This document shows, in pieces, positions 52,801-59,176 of a stretch of DNA of 59,883 bases (within the stretch, counting starts at the first letter, position 1; every line of letters begins with the position of its first letter). The stretch is from positions 1 to 59,883 of the forward strand of contig JAGALK010000106.1 of NCBI GenBank assembly GCA_017625255.1. Direction: 5' to 3'. The notes beneath the pieces are model-generated. The model had not been told where the DNA came from and searched no databases. It worked only from the letters and a program-made list of their open reading frames with translations. The position numbers and the translations under genes were made by a program. The DNA comes from Lachnospiraceae bacterium (lineage in GTDB: Bacteria > Bacillota > Clostridia > Lachnospirales > Lachnospiraceae).

Positions 52801-53854
52801 ATTAACTACAAAAATCCTTGGAAATAATTTTGCCAATAAGCAGTATTATACAGAGGATGCGTTAGCGATTAAGAATAACGATGCAATGGAAATTACCTTC
52901 AATTATGGGGTAAATGGAAAACTGGAAGCTTCTTATTTAACCGAAGAGTATAATAAGGCAGATACTGCAAAATATGCTTTTTCCAGTGATTTGCATCAGT
53001 ATCAGACAGATATTTATCAGGTTGTAAATAAGGATGAAAATAATGTTTATGTTAAACTGGTAAATGCAGATGCACAAAAGAAAAATATTACATTACACCT
53101 TAAGAATTTAAATATTGATACAAAAGCGCAGATGGAAATTACCATGTTAAAGGGTAGTTTGGATGAGGCAAATGCCATTGGAAATGAGGTAGTCGCACCT
53201 GTGACTAAGATGCAGACAATTTCGGGTACACAGATAGTCTACGAATTACCAAAGTATTCCGTAAATATTATTCGGATTCCATTGGCAAGAGCGGCGGTAC
53301 AGACACCTCCGACAGAGGATAAGCAGGAAGAAATAACAGGTATTGCCTTTGCAGATACAAGCGTAAAGACTTTAAAAGTAAAGGCGGCCTATACTAGAAC
53401 AGCAATTGCTACACCAGTCAATGCAGCAATTATCTATACATCTACCAATCCGTCTGTGGCATCTGTTGACAGTCAGACCGGTAAGGTAAAAGCTAAAAAA
53501 CCTGGGGTTACACAGATTGTTGCTTCTAGCAATGGAAAAACAGCATCCTATACCATTCAGGTAAAACCAGGGAAAGTGACGATTAAAAAAGCAACTGCGA
53601 AATCCAAAAAAGTTGTACTGAAATGGAATAAGATCAGCGGTGCAACGGGCTATCAGATTACGATTGCTTATAATAAGAAGTTCAAAAAAGCAAAGAATGT
53701 AAATGTAAAGAAAGGTAAGACCATCAGCAAAACGGTGACAAAGTTAAAAGGTGGCAAGAAAGCATATATTAAGATTCGTGCATATACAAAGTCTGGAAAG
53801 ACGGTTGTGTATGGAGATTATAGTAAGGTGAAGCAGATAAAGATTAAGAAATAA
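49871..53854 (+). CDS. Secreted multidomain GH51-type alpha-L-arabinofuranosidase
   Basis: A 1,327-residue extracellular enzyme. The signal peptide (FMLSAVLLLSVWQPTGNVQA) leads to a LamG/concanavalin-like domain (about 40-255), then the GH51 region (about 260-850: LYGLFYEDINSAADGGLYPE, MRFPGGCIVEGFNWEGIYDW). The acid/base is Glu654 (GIGNENLQ) and the nucleophile Glu751 (FVGEYAVKND). A second carbohydrate-binding-like sandwich is placed at about 850-1000 (KFSATGSGNSFSISNGELKF). The tail holds a BIG_2 Ig-like domain (STNPSVASVDSQTGKVKAKK) and a lysine-rich FN3-like domain. It releases arabinose from arabinan, arabinoxylan or arabinogalactan. No sorting signal is present. GGGAGGGTAAT precedes the start, and TATAAT at 49785 is a likely -10. 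Confidence 0.9.
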   Translation: MCKNVCKKWISFMLSAVLLLSVWQPTGNVQAAEDALAGTNLLVQYEFQNGGEDSSGNGYDAIIGNGVTVANGVASLPGGEATDSAFIELPEGMFDAQNTLTITMWIKDNDPQENWLGAFFFGSAANSNGYPENYYYFVPCEKQHNTLKSVITNSINAAKPWDAEKGIRESVNTSAYRGVWTHYAIVLKPGKMLCYIDGEEVGSQTLDRTVSDFGSNLQSYIGKSNYADPLYQGDFKDFRVYTDELSEEQIQAVMGVKKEVPQYSMTIDGNYVTKQLSEDLYGLFYEDINSAADGGLYPEMVKNYSFENAYVQSGDTNSSYFKENGYQTIGKYDLHWTASSGSFSIEDSDSLNENNLHYAVVKGNAVLQNGGFAPKNDPNGAAMAIKPLEEAEQTGTYTFSAFAKAEAGYTGEIKVKIVNANGKAITDEQIVPFEADGEWQKISTELTSTVSKNTKGKMVLSIRGADASEKLQLDMVSVVPHDSFGYGDKNYAYGVGIRQDLLDLMMDLNPKFMRFPGGCIVEGFNWEGIYDWRDTVGPLEERKANTNRWENWGNSDHSWGYMQSFGFGYHEILSLCEAYGMEPFPIISAGVLCQYETSGVNAKTDEDLQFFIDMATDLLDYCWGDPATNAWAAKRAENGHKEPFDLKYLGIGNENLQDKYFANLEVMKEAVEEYVKENYPNRKLNIISSAGPTATGNDYEYAYDRLAQTMPGETLVDEHYYVDESFMYNQSDRYDYYQRVSQGGSDVFVGEYAVKNDNKYNTALAEAAYITGLERNADVVKNISYAPLLYKVGNLNWSHDLIYFDEFDTAKSTNYYVQQMFAKNYGTQLIDTKLESADKDFSNYGSPIIGTSSATGTIDKVTVYDAAGKILFEDDFEDNSNGWKKFSATGSGNSFSISNGELKFTGTNGINAVYLPMAVEEHWENYKIVVESAIKDSGKGFVIGAGHENQYYWYHLGKSDEAAAIMEVTRPNRNETALTTKILGNNFANKQYYTEDALAIKNNDAMEITFNYGVNGKLEASYLTEEYNKADTAKYAFSSDLHQYQTDIYQVVNKDENNVYVKLVNADAQKKNITLHLKNLNIDTKAQMEITMLKGSLDEANAIGNEVVAPVTKMQTISGTQIVYELPKYSVNIIRIPLARAAVQTPPTEDKQEEITGIAFADTSVKTLKVKAAYTRTAIATPVNAAIIYTSTNPSVASVDSQTGKVKAKKPGVTQIVASSNGKTASYTIQVKPGKVTIKKATAKSKKVVLKWNKISGATGYQITIAYNKKFKKAKNVNVKKGKTISKTVTKLKGGKKAYIKIRAYTKSGKTVVYGDYSKVKQIKIKK

Positions 53855-53876
53855 TAGAATATGAGATATGGAAAAC

Positions 53877-53912
53877 TACCCGCTTCTGGAATAGGAAGTG
53901 GGTGTTTTTTTT
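53877..53912 (+). terminator. Terminator after the GH51 gene
   Basis: ACCCGCTTC pairs with GAAGTGGGT (one G-U) and is followed by a run of nine T. A LytTR-type repeat begins directly at the end of the T run. Confidence 0.85.
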
Positions 53913-53913
53913 G

Positions 53914-53981
53914 ACCGTTTAGGGGGAAAGGTGACCGTTTGGGGAGTTGTGGTGTTGGAATGTGTGAAAGTATGCTATAAT
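53914..53981 (+). promoter_or_regulatory. LytTR site pair A and promoter of the regulator-kinase operon
   Basis: ACCGTTTAG (53914-53922) and ACCGTTTGG (53934-53942) are direct repeats 20 bp apart, each inside TGACCGTTT. Both fit the published LytTR-domain consensus [TA][AC][CA]GTTN[AG][TG] perfectly. TGCTATAAT (extended -10, 53973-53981) lies 42 bp from the start of the second repeat to the -10 hexamer; no good -35 is visible, as expected for an activated promoter. The regulator gene begins 35 nt later, so it probably activates itself. Confidence 0.82.
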
Positions 53982-54016
53982 CTCAGCAGAAGTATACTAT
54001 GCATTCGGAGGAAAAA

Positions 54017-54721
54017 ATGAAGATTGCAATTTGTGATGATGAGAAAGAAGTTAGAGAACAATTAAAGGAATATTGTATGCAGTTTGCAGAAGAATTTCAG
54101 ATAGATTGCCAAATTGTAGAATATGGTTCGGGGGAAGAATTACTATGTGATTTTTCTACAGATGTATTGTTGTTAGATGTGGAAATGAAAGGAATAGATG
54201 GGATACAGGTAAAGAATATATTGCAGGAGCAAAAAGCGGATACCAGAATATTATTTATATCCAGTCATGAGGAAGCAATACCGGAGGCATTTGGCAGGGA
54301 AGTTTATGGTTTTTTGTGCAAGCCGGTGGAGTATGAAGTTTTTGAAAAGAAAATGACATTTCTTTTAGAGGATATATTAGAGCAAAATAAATACATAGTT
54401 CTGGAAACAAAAATGGATATGGAAAAAGTTTTGATGAGAGACATTGTATATATTAAAGCAGAGGGAAAGTATACAAAAGTATTTTTGGCTGGAAAAGAAG
54501 ACTACTTCTTATCGGATTATTCTATAAATAAGTGGCATGAGCAACTAAATGGTTATGGGTTTGAATTGTGTCAGAGAAGTTATCTGGTAAATTTTTATTA
54601 TATAAAGAAGATAGATACAGACATTATATTACAATTCGATACAAGAATACCACTAAGCCGTCGTATGAAAAATCAATTTAAAGAGGCGTATAGTGAGTAT
54701 ATTTGGAGAAAGGCGAAGTAG
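54017..54721 (+). CDS. LytTR response regulator (AgrA-like)
   Basis: A 234-residue response regulator. ATG 54017 follows CGGAGG; an in-frame ATG at 53999 would place that site inside the gene. The receiver domain has ICDDEKEV and VLLLDVEMKGIDGIQV with the phosphoacceptor Asp. The C-terminal LytTR DNA-binding domain is VLMRDIVYIKAEGKYTKVFL, FELCQRSYLVNFYYIKKIDT and IPLSRRMKNQFKEAY. Regulators of this type bind paired 9-bp direct repeats, which occur before this gene and after the kinase gene. The kinase starts 1 nt after its stop. Confidence 0.92.
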   Translation: MKIAICDDEKEVREQLKEYCMQFAEEFQIDCQIVEYGSGEELLCDFSTDVLLLDVEMKGIDGIQVKNILQEQKADTRILFISSHEEAIPEAFGREVYGFLCKPVEYEVFEKKMTFLLEDILEQNKYIVLETKMDMEKVLMRDIVYIKAEGKYTKVFLAGKEDYFLSDYSINKWHEQLNGYGFELCQRSYLVNFYYIKKIDTDIILQFDTRIPLSRRMKNQFKEAYSEYIWRKAK

Positions 54722-54722
54722 G

Positions 54723-56015
54723 ATGGAGATAGTGCATGAGATAATATTGGCAATTTTGGGAATTATAGAGGTAATTGTCTGGGCGTGGGGAATTTGCCAG
54801 ATGGAATTTACTGATAAGAAAAAGAGTTGGTTTGTGGCATTCATTATATTAGTTGCTGCCAGATGGATGAGTTTTTATATTCCGAATGAAAATATTGCAT
54901 TTCCTATTAGGCAATGTGGGCATATGATAGGAACTTTACTTATATTTCAAGGTAAATTTGGTAAGCGATTGATACAGTATTGGTTTAGTTTATGTTATTT
55001 AGAATTAATATATTTGCCAATTCGAATGTTATTGTTTGGTGTCCGTCTTGTGAATGAAAAGATATGGTTGTTTAATTATCAAAAATATATTTTAAGCATT
55101 TCGACAATTTTACTGGTTGCTTTTTTAGGCTTTACGATAAGGAAACATAAAGAAGTATGTAATTGGATTAAGAATATTCCGATTGGATATTACATTTTAG
55201 GAATAATTTGCAGTTTCTGCGCGAATCTGCTTGGAACAGCTACGAGAATGTTTAGCACAGAGTGGACAACCGAATTAAGAGTTGTTATTGAGGTTGTACA
55301 AGCCATAGTGATGATATTCTTTTATCTGTTGGGAATTGGTTTTGCTTTTGTGAATTTGTGGAAAGAGCAGTATAAAAGAGAAAATGCGCTAAAAGATGAA
55401 TATTTGAAAATGTCACAGGAGCATTACAAGGAATTAGAAGCACATATGCGAGAGGTGCGCAGTATTCGCCATGATATGAAAAATCACATGTTTCTACTGC
55501 AGAAATATATTCAGGAGAATAATTTAGAGCAGGCAGAATCCTATTTGAAAGAAATACAGCAGCATCAGCAGTGGGAGAATAAGCCTGTAGTGAGTGTGGG
55601 AAATGAATTGGTAAATGCTGTATTATCTTATGGGATTGAAAAACAAAATGAAGTAAAATTCATATGTGAAGGTTTATTGCCGCCAACGATGTCTATATCG
55701 GATTTTGATTTATGTACGATATTTTCAAATCTATTATCCAATAGTATAGAGGCGTGTCAAAGATTAATAAGCAGGGAAAAGCAAATTCATTTACAAATTA
55801 AAACCTTTCAGAATAATTTATTAATTCAGATGGAAAATCCTGTAGAAATGGAAGTGCCAATAGAGAAATTAGGGACTTTTACTTCGAAAATTGATAAAAA
55901 ATCACATGGATATGGAATCTATAATGTGAAACAGACTGTAGAAAGGAATAATGGAAATATTACATTTTTATTACAAAATAATAACTTTTATGTGAAGATT
56001 CAGATACCATTTTGA
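54723..56015 (+). CDS. GHKL sensor kinase (AgrC-like)
   Basis: A 430-residue peptide-pheromone-type kinase. The N-terminal half has about six membrane helices (IILAILGIIEVIVWAWGICQ, YYILGIICSFCANLLGTATR, MIFFYLLGIGFAFVNLW). The kinase domain holds SIRHDMKNHMFLLQKYI with the phosphorylated His and LCTIFSNLLSNSIEACQRL as the N box, ending in GYGIYNVKQTVERNNGNITF. AgrC proteins detect small peptides outside the cell. No agrB-like processing protease or cysteine-containing agrD is in the window. Its stop codon TGA is also the start of the TGACCG repeat of LytTR site pair B. Confidence 0.92.
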   Translation: MEIVHEIILAILGIIEVIVWAWGICQMEFTDKKKSWFVAFIILVAARWMSFYIPNENIAFPIRQCGHMIGTLLIFQGKFGKRLIQYWFSLCYLELIYLPIRMLLFGVRLVNEKIWLFNYQKYILSISTILLVAFLGFTIRKHKEVCNWIKNIPIGYYILGIICSFCANLLGTATRMFSTEWTTELRVVIEVVQAIVMIFFYLLGIGFAFVNLWKEQYKRENALKDEYLKMSQEHYKELEAHMREVRSIRHDMKNHMFLLQKYIQENNLEQAESYLKEIQQHQQWENKPVVSVGNELVNAVLSYGIEKQNEVKFICEGLLPPTMSISDFDLCTIFSNLLSNSIEACQRLISREKQIHLQIKTFQNNLLIQMENPVEMEVPIEKLGTFTSKIDKKSHGYGIYNVKQTVERNNGNITFLLQNNNFYVKIQIPF

Positions 56016-56083
56016 CCGTTCGTTCCAAAAAATGACCGCTCGTTCCTTGGGTGTTGAATTGAGGTATAAGTACATGATATGTT
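56015..56083 (+). promoter_or_regulatory. LytTR site pair B upstream of the small peptide ORF
   Basis: ACCGTTCGT (56015-56023, full consensus) and ACCGCTCGT (56035-56043, one mismatch) are again 20 bp apart inside TGACCG. An extended -10-like TGATATGTT (56075-56083) is 43 bp from the second repeat, matching pair A; TATAAG at 56065 is an alternative -10. GTGTTG follows the repeats in both promoters. The next ORF starts at 56109. Confidence 0.72.
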
Positions 56084-56108
56084 CGCCTTGATAGGAGGTG
56101 AGTGTATC

Positions 56109-56174
56109 ATGTATTTTGCTAATGATAATACAATATGGGAATGGATTCTCAGTATTTTAAATGGTGGAAGATAA
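56109..56174 (+). CDS. 21-residue peptide ORF, possible signal or effector peptide
   Basis: The ATG at 56109 has a very strong ATAGGAGGTGAG site. The 21-residue product starts MYFANDN and continues into the hydrophobic WEWILSILNGG with a final Arg. The second half would form an amphipathic helix with two tryptophans. It has no cysteine, so it is not a usual AgrD thiolactone. It is the first ORF behind LytTR pair B and directly follows the kinase gene. It could be an unmodified export peptide that the kinase senses, a small membrane-active peptide like the phenol-soluble modulins driven by agr, or a leader peptide for a lost gene. Function is inference; expression signals are seen directly. 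Confidence 0.5.
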   Translation: MYFANDNTIWEWILSILNGGR

Positions 56175-56189
56175 TTAGTATTTTCACAA

Positions 56190-56592
56190 TTGTTTTCTGT
56201 ACCAGAAGGAGGCTGGTCAACTTGCACAGTATTTGTAAAATATACAGAGAGCTATAATGTGGTTGGTGCAAAAAACCATTTTGTATCAAGGCAAAAATAT
56301 TATTCTATAAAAACTGCATATGCAACATCGAAACCTAAGATTACAATGGGAAATATTTGTCATTATAAAGCATCGGGAGAGCAGTCAAAAGTATTTAAAA
56401 AATACACACAAGTTGATACTATATGGGATGGAACAAAGTGGGATTATGCAAATACAAAAAAAGAATACAACTTTAAAGAAATATAGCAAAACTACTGGTA
56501 AATATGGTTTGCTTCCGTTTACAATTTATTGCAGTGGGGCAAATATACCAACAAGAGCGTTTTCTATAAAAATGAATTTAATAACAAGTTAA
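56190..56592 (+). pseudogene. Degenerate gene for a secreted-type protein, frameshifted
   Basis: Frame 56190-56486 reads PEGGWSTCTVFVKYTESYNV, GAKNHFVSRQKYYSIKTAYA and IWDGTKWDYANTKKEYNF. It stops and the reading continues in the next frame as SKTTGKYGLLPFTIYCSGAN to 56592. No ATG, ribosome binding site or signal peptide is found at the front; the only possible start is TTG 56190. The two parts look like one beta-rich protein of about 130 residues whose N-terminus is gone. I do not recognise the family. It sits in the transcript after the 21-residue peptide and may once have been its effector partner. Confidence 0.45.
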
Positions 56593-56607
56593 GAAGGGAT
56601 GAGTTTT

Positions 56608-57294
56608 ATGAAGAATAAAAAATTATATAGTATACTTGGAGTTTTGGCTATGGCTGTATGTTTAGGCATAGGTGTGAATGCAAATGCAAAAGGGCATACA
56701 GATTATGCAGAACAGGAGTATAGCGAAATTTTAGCAGAAAAAGATATGGATGATATAAGTTATGATGATAAATATGCTGCGGATGGCGACATGGAAGAGG
56801 TAGTAGATGATTTTGCTACAGATGAAATATATGAAGTAGGAGAAGATATTTTGATTACGAATGCAGAAGTAGAGCAGTATGAGGAATATTATGATTTGGG
56901 AGATTCTGCAAATCCGAAACAGGATGCCATTGATTATGCACAGGAACGAAATGCATTATATGCAGCAGCTATTGAAAATGGTTTTACAGTTACGGACGAA
57001 GAAATATATGCATATTTGGATGAGTTAAAAACATTATTAAAACAAGAAGAGAATAAGGAAATGTATGAGAATGCTATTTCCGGTTTTGAATCCGAGGAGG
57101 CATATTGGGAGTTTGAGTACGAGGTGTATAAAATAGATTTACCTATACAGAAATATGTTGCTAGCTTGGAAGAAGAATATAAAGAAACATCTGATGTTGA
57201 AGATGCAATGGAATTGGAAGAAGAGTGGACAGATGAATTTGAAATTATTAAAGAAGAGTTGGTAGATGAACAGAATTTTACAGCGATAGAATAA
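56608..57294 (+). CDS. Secreted SurA-N-like protein
   Basis: A 228-residue exported protein (ATG 56608, 9 nt after AGAAGGG). The signal peptide is LYSILGVLAMAVCLGIGVNA. A very acidic region (AEQEYSEILAEKDMDDISYD) leads to a SurA-N/PrsA-like helical domain: ILITNAEVEQYEEYYDL, AIDYAQERNALYAAAIENGF, TVTDEEIYAYLDELKTLLK. There is no rotamase domain, no lipobox and no anchor. Such N-terminal domains occur in chaperones for exported proteins. It follows the degenerate gene and ends in a hairpin, so it may belong to the LytTR-controlled transcript. Confidence 0.72.
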   Translation: MKNKKLYSILGVLAMAVCLGIGVNANAKGHTDYAEQEYSEILAEKDMDDISYDDKYAADGDMEEVVDDFATDEIYEVGEDILITNAEVEQYEEYYDLGDSANPKQDAIDYAQERNALYAAAIENGFTVTDEEIYAYLDELKTLLKQEENKEMYENAISGFESEEAYWEFEYEVYKIDLPIQKYVASLEEEYKETSDVEDAMELEEEWTDEFEIIKEELVDEQNFTAIE

Positions 57295-57310
57295 TGTAAA
57301 AATGCGTATA

Positions 57311-57344
57311 AATTTGGAGTAAGTGACAGGGCTTACTCCAAATT
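57311..57344 (+). terminator. Hairpin after the SurA-N-like gene
   Basis: AATTTGGAGTAAG pairs perfectly with CTTACTCCAAATT around eight bases. The T run after it is weak (ATATTT). Confidence 0.75.
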
Positions 57345-57389
57345 ATATTTGGTCAGATGCTAAGACAAATCCGCGCTGGCATGGAAACA

Positions 57390-57461
57390 TTTAGAAGCAC
57401 ATATGTGTGAGGTTCGCAGTATTCAGCAGTGGGAGAATAAGCCTGTAGTGAGTGTGGGAAG
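57390..57461 (+). pseudogene. Scrap of a duplicated sensor kinase gene
   Basis: 57390-57424 matches 55433-55467 of the kinase gene with few changes (TTAGAAGCACATATG, GCGCAGTATTC becoming TTCGCAGTATTC), and 57424-57459 is identical to 55566-55601 (CAGCAGTGGGAGAATAAGCC and onward). The 98 nt between the two parts, which include the phosphorylated-His region, are deleted. A copy of the kinase gene, or at least this part, was duplicated about 1.9 kb downstream and then decayed. Confidence 0.8.
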
Positions 57462-57480
57462 CCGTACAAGAGTATATAGT

Positions 57481-57627
57481 TTATGGGATCGGAACAACCG
57501 GCATAAATGAAGATTTAAAGGTTTATGCTATAAAAATATTAGACAAAAACAACCGTGGAATGAAAAAGGTATTGGTTTTGGTAAGAATTTCATACATTGC
57601 AATAGGAAAAAGGTACTTGTTTGGGTA
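57481..57627 (+). pseudogene. Subtilase (S8) fragment
   Basis: The reading IGTTGINEDLKVYAIKILDK followed by NNRG is typical of the stretch just after the catalytic His in subtilases. It is fused to the kinase scrap and runs to a TAA at about 57627 with unrelated codons after NNRG. It corresponds to a part that is missing from the truncated S8 gene downstream. Confidence 0.5.
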
Positions 57628-57637
57628 ATGGTAATTT

Positions 57638-57705
57638 ACCAAATAGCACGGATTTCCTACCAAATAGCACATGGAGATTGAAATAAATGGAAAAAGTGAT
57701 ATGGT
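57638..57705 (+). promoter_or_regulatory. Variant LytTR-like site pair C
   Basis: ACCAAATAG occurs at 57638-57646 and 57659-57667, 21 bp apart, each within TACCAAATAGCAC. An extended -10-like TGATATGGT (57697-57705) lies 41 bp from the start of the second repeat to the -10 hexamer. Repeat length, period and distance copy the LytTR sites A and B, but the core is AAA instead of GTT. AAAGGAGGT at 57721-57729 follows but no start codon stands at the right distance; the next ORF starts at 57768. Confidence 0.6.
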
Positions 57706-57767
57706 GTGTATAGCAAAAACGAAAGGAGGTAGTAGGGGGTATATTCAAATCATAAGAAAAAATAAAG

Positions 57768-58487
57768 ATGAGAAGAAAAAATGTAATTGCTTTAGCAATG
57801 GCAGTAATTACAGGAATGACAAGTGTATCTTTACCAGTGGATACAGTAAAAGCAGAAGAGGTTGCACAGGAGTATGTTGTGTTAGCAAAGAATGATGCCG
57901 GATATGAGAAAATTGAGGAGAACTATGGAGATGAAATGACAACAGAATCCGTAGACTCAGAGGTATTAGAAGAAAACAATATTGCGGTAGTCGAATTGAC
58001 GGAAACAGAAGCAGAGAATCTTGAAGATGACAAGAATATTCTGATTGTGGAAGAAGATATTGTTCTTGAAGCTAGTGAGGGTAAAAAGAAGAATAATAAG
58101 AAGGCTGATAAGGAAAAGAAAGCTTATCAAGAAAAAAAGAAACAGAAAGCCAAAAAGTGGGAAGAAATAGAAAGAATGGAAGAAGAGGCTATAGCTGAAG
58201 CGGAAACAGAAGTTGAATGGAATTTACAGGCAATTAATGTAGAAGAAGTAGTAGAGAATACAGAAGTTGCACAGCAGAAAATCAAGGTTGCTATAATCGA
58301 TTCGGGTGTAGATTATGTATCTGGAATTGATTTAGCAGGCTATGCAAATTTTGTAGACACAGAGGATGAAATATCTGTAATCTTTCAAGATATGACAGGC
58401 CATGGAACGGGGATAGCCAGTGTCATTGCTGAAAATGGAGAAAAAGGGCTGGATATCTTACAAATTATATTACAGTATGTGAAATGA
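57768..58487 (+). pseudogene. Secreted subtilisin-like protease, truncated before the catalytic Ser
   Basis: A signal peptide (VIALAMAVITGMTSVSLPVD) and an inhibitor-type propeptide (EYVVLAKNDAGYEKIEENYG to NILIVEEDIVLE) are followed by a Lys/Glu-rich linker and the start of an S8 protease domain. Catalytic Asp178 (VAIIDSGVDY) and His212 (GHGTGIASV) are present. Shortly after, at about 58445, the frame passes into a different gene and stops. The oxyanion Asn and catalytic Ser are lost, so the product is inactive as a protease; only the propeptide could still act. No good ribosome binding site stands next to the ATG. Confidence 0.82.
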
Positions 58488-59044
58488 TTACAGAAGCTGC
58501 ATTAAATGGAGGAAGTGTTGAAGCGTTTACTGAATATGAAAAATATGGTTTAGATAGTAAGACTTACAATCTGTTAAAGTCAGATATTGAAACCGTAAAT
58601 TATAAAACCATATTGAATAATTATGGTTATAGTAATACAAAGAAAAATAGAAAACTGCTTCTATATGGCTGTGCAATTCATACAATTACAGATGCTTTTG
58701 CACATTCAGCGGCAGAATCAGTAGATGGTAAATGGGTAAGGATTCCACATAGAAAGTCAGGTTTAGAGGATGCAGATACGACTGAGCTTTATTCAAATCG
58801 TCATAGAATTGCATGCAAAGTGGCAGAGTATGCAATGGTAAATTTAAAAAATAATAATTTTACAGATGGATATGAGGTTAGGAAAGCGATTAATACTGTA
58901 TTATATGGAGAGAATCCAAAGTTTAGACTTATAGATATAACAAATAATTTAAAGGCAAATGGATATGGTGCAAGTGATTCCGTCAAGAAAGTCAATACAG
59001 ACAGTAATCAGACATGGATGCGTGATGGTACAATGGCGAATTAA
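58448..59044 (+). pseudogene. C-terminal fragment of a zinc phospholipase C-like protein
   Basis: A frame readable from about 58448 (GYLTNYITVCEMITEAALNG) to 59044 encodes VNYKTILNNYGYSNTKKNRK, LLLYGCAIHTITDAFAHSAA and ELYSNRHRIACKVAEYAMVN. The HTITDAFAHS pattern resembles the metal-binding helices of zinc-dependent phospholipase C or S1/P1-like folds. The N-terminal part with its signal peptide is missing; the frame is joined to the truncated subtilase in another frame. ATG 58484 lies inside the homologous region and has no site. I am fairly sure it is a remnant, less sure of the family. Confidence 0.5.
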
Positions 59045-59050
59045 TTTGTT

Positions 59051-59118
59051 ACCAAATAGCACGGAAATATTACCAAATGCCACATATATATTGAAAATAA
59101 ACGAAAGTAGAGTATAAT
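59051..59118 (+). promoter_or_regulatory. Variant LytTR-like site pair D
   Basis: ACCAAATAG (59051-59059) and ACCAAATGC (59072-59080) are 21 bp apart. A perfect TATAAT (59113-59118) lies 41 bp from the start of the second repeat, the same as in pair C. No good -35 is present. The leucine-rich protein gene begins 59 nt downstream of the -10. The pair starts 6 nt after the stop of the phospholipase-like fragment. Confidence 0.65.
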
Positions 59119-59176
59119 AGCATTGTTAAAATATAAGGAAGAACTGTATAAAAATGCAGAAGAGAAGGGAGTAAAA

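Noticed and set aside
53999..54016. Earlier ATG for the LytTR regulator
   Set aside because: The CGGAGG site lies inside this extension, so ATG 54017 is the better start.
56065..56070. TATAAG as the only -10 for the small peptide promoter
   Set aside because: Possible, but TGATATGTT at 56075-56083 matches the spacing in the other three repeat-pair promoters; both are kept open.
56320..56592. 90-codon frame starting MQHRNLRLQ
   Set aside because: Its first 55 codons overlap a better frame; only its end is meaningful, as the frameshifted continuation of the degenerate gene.
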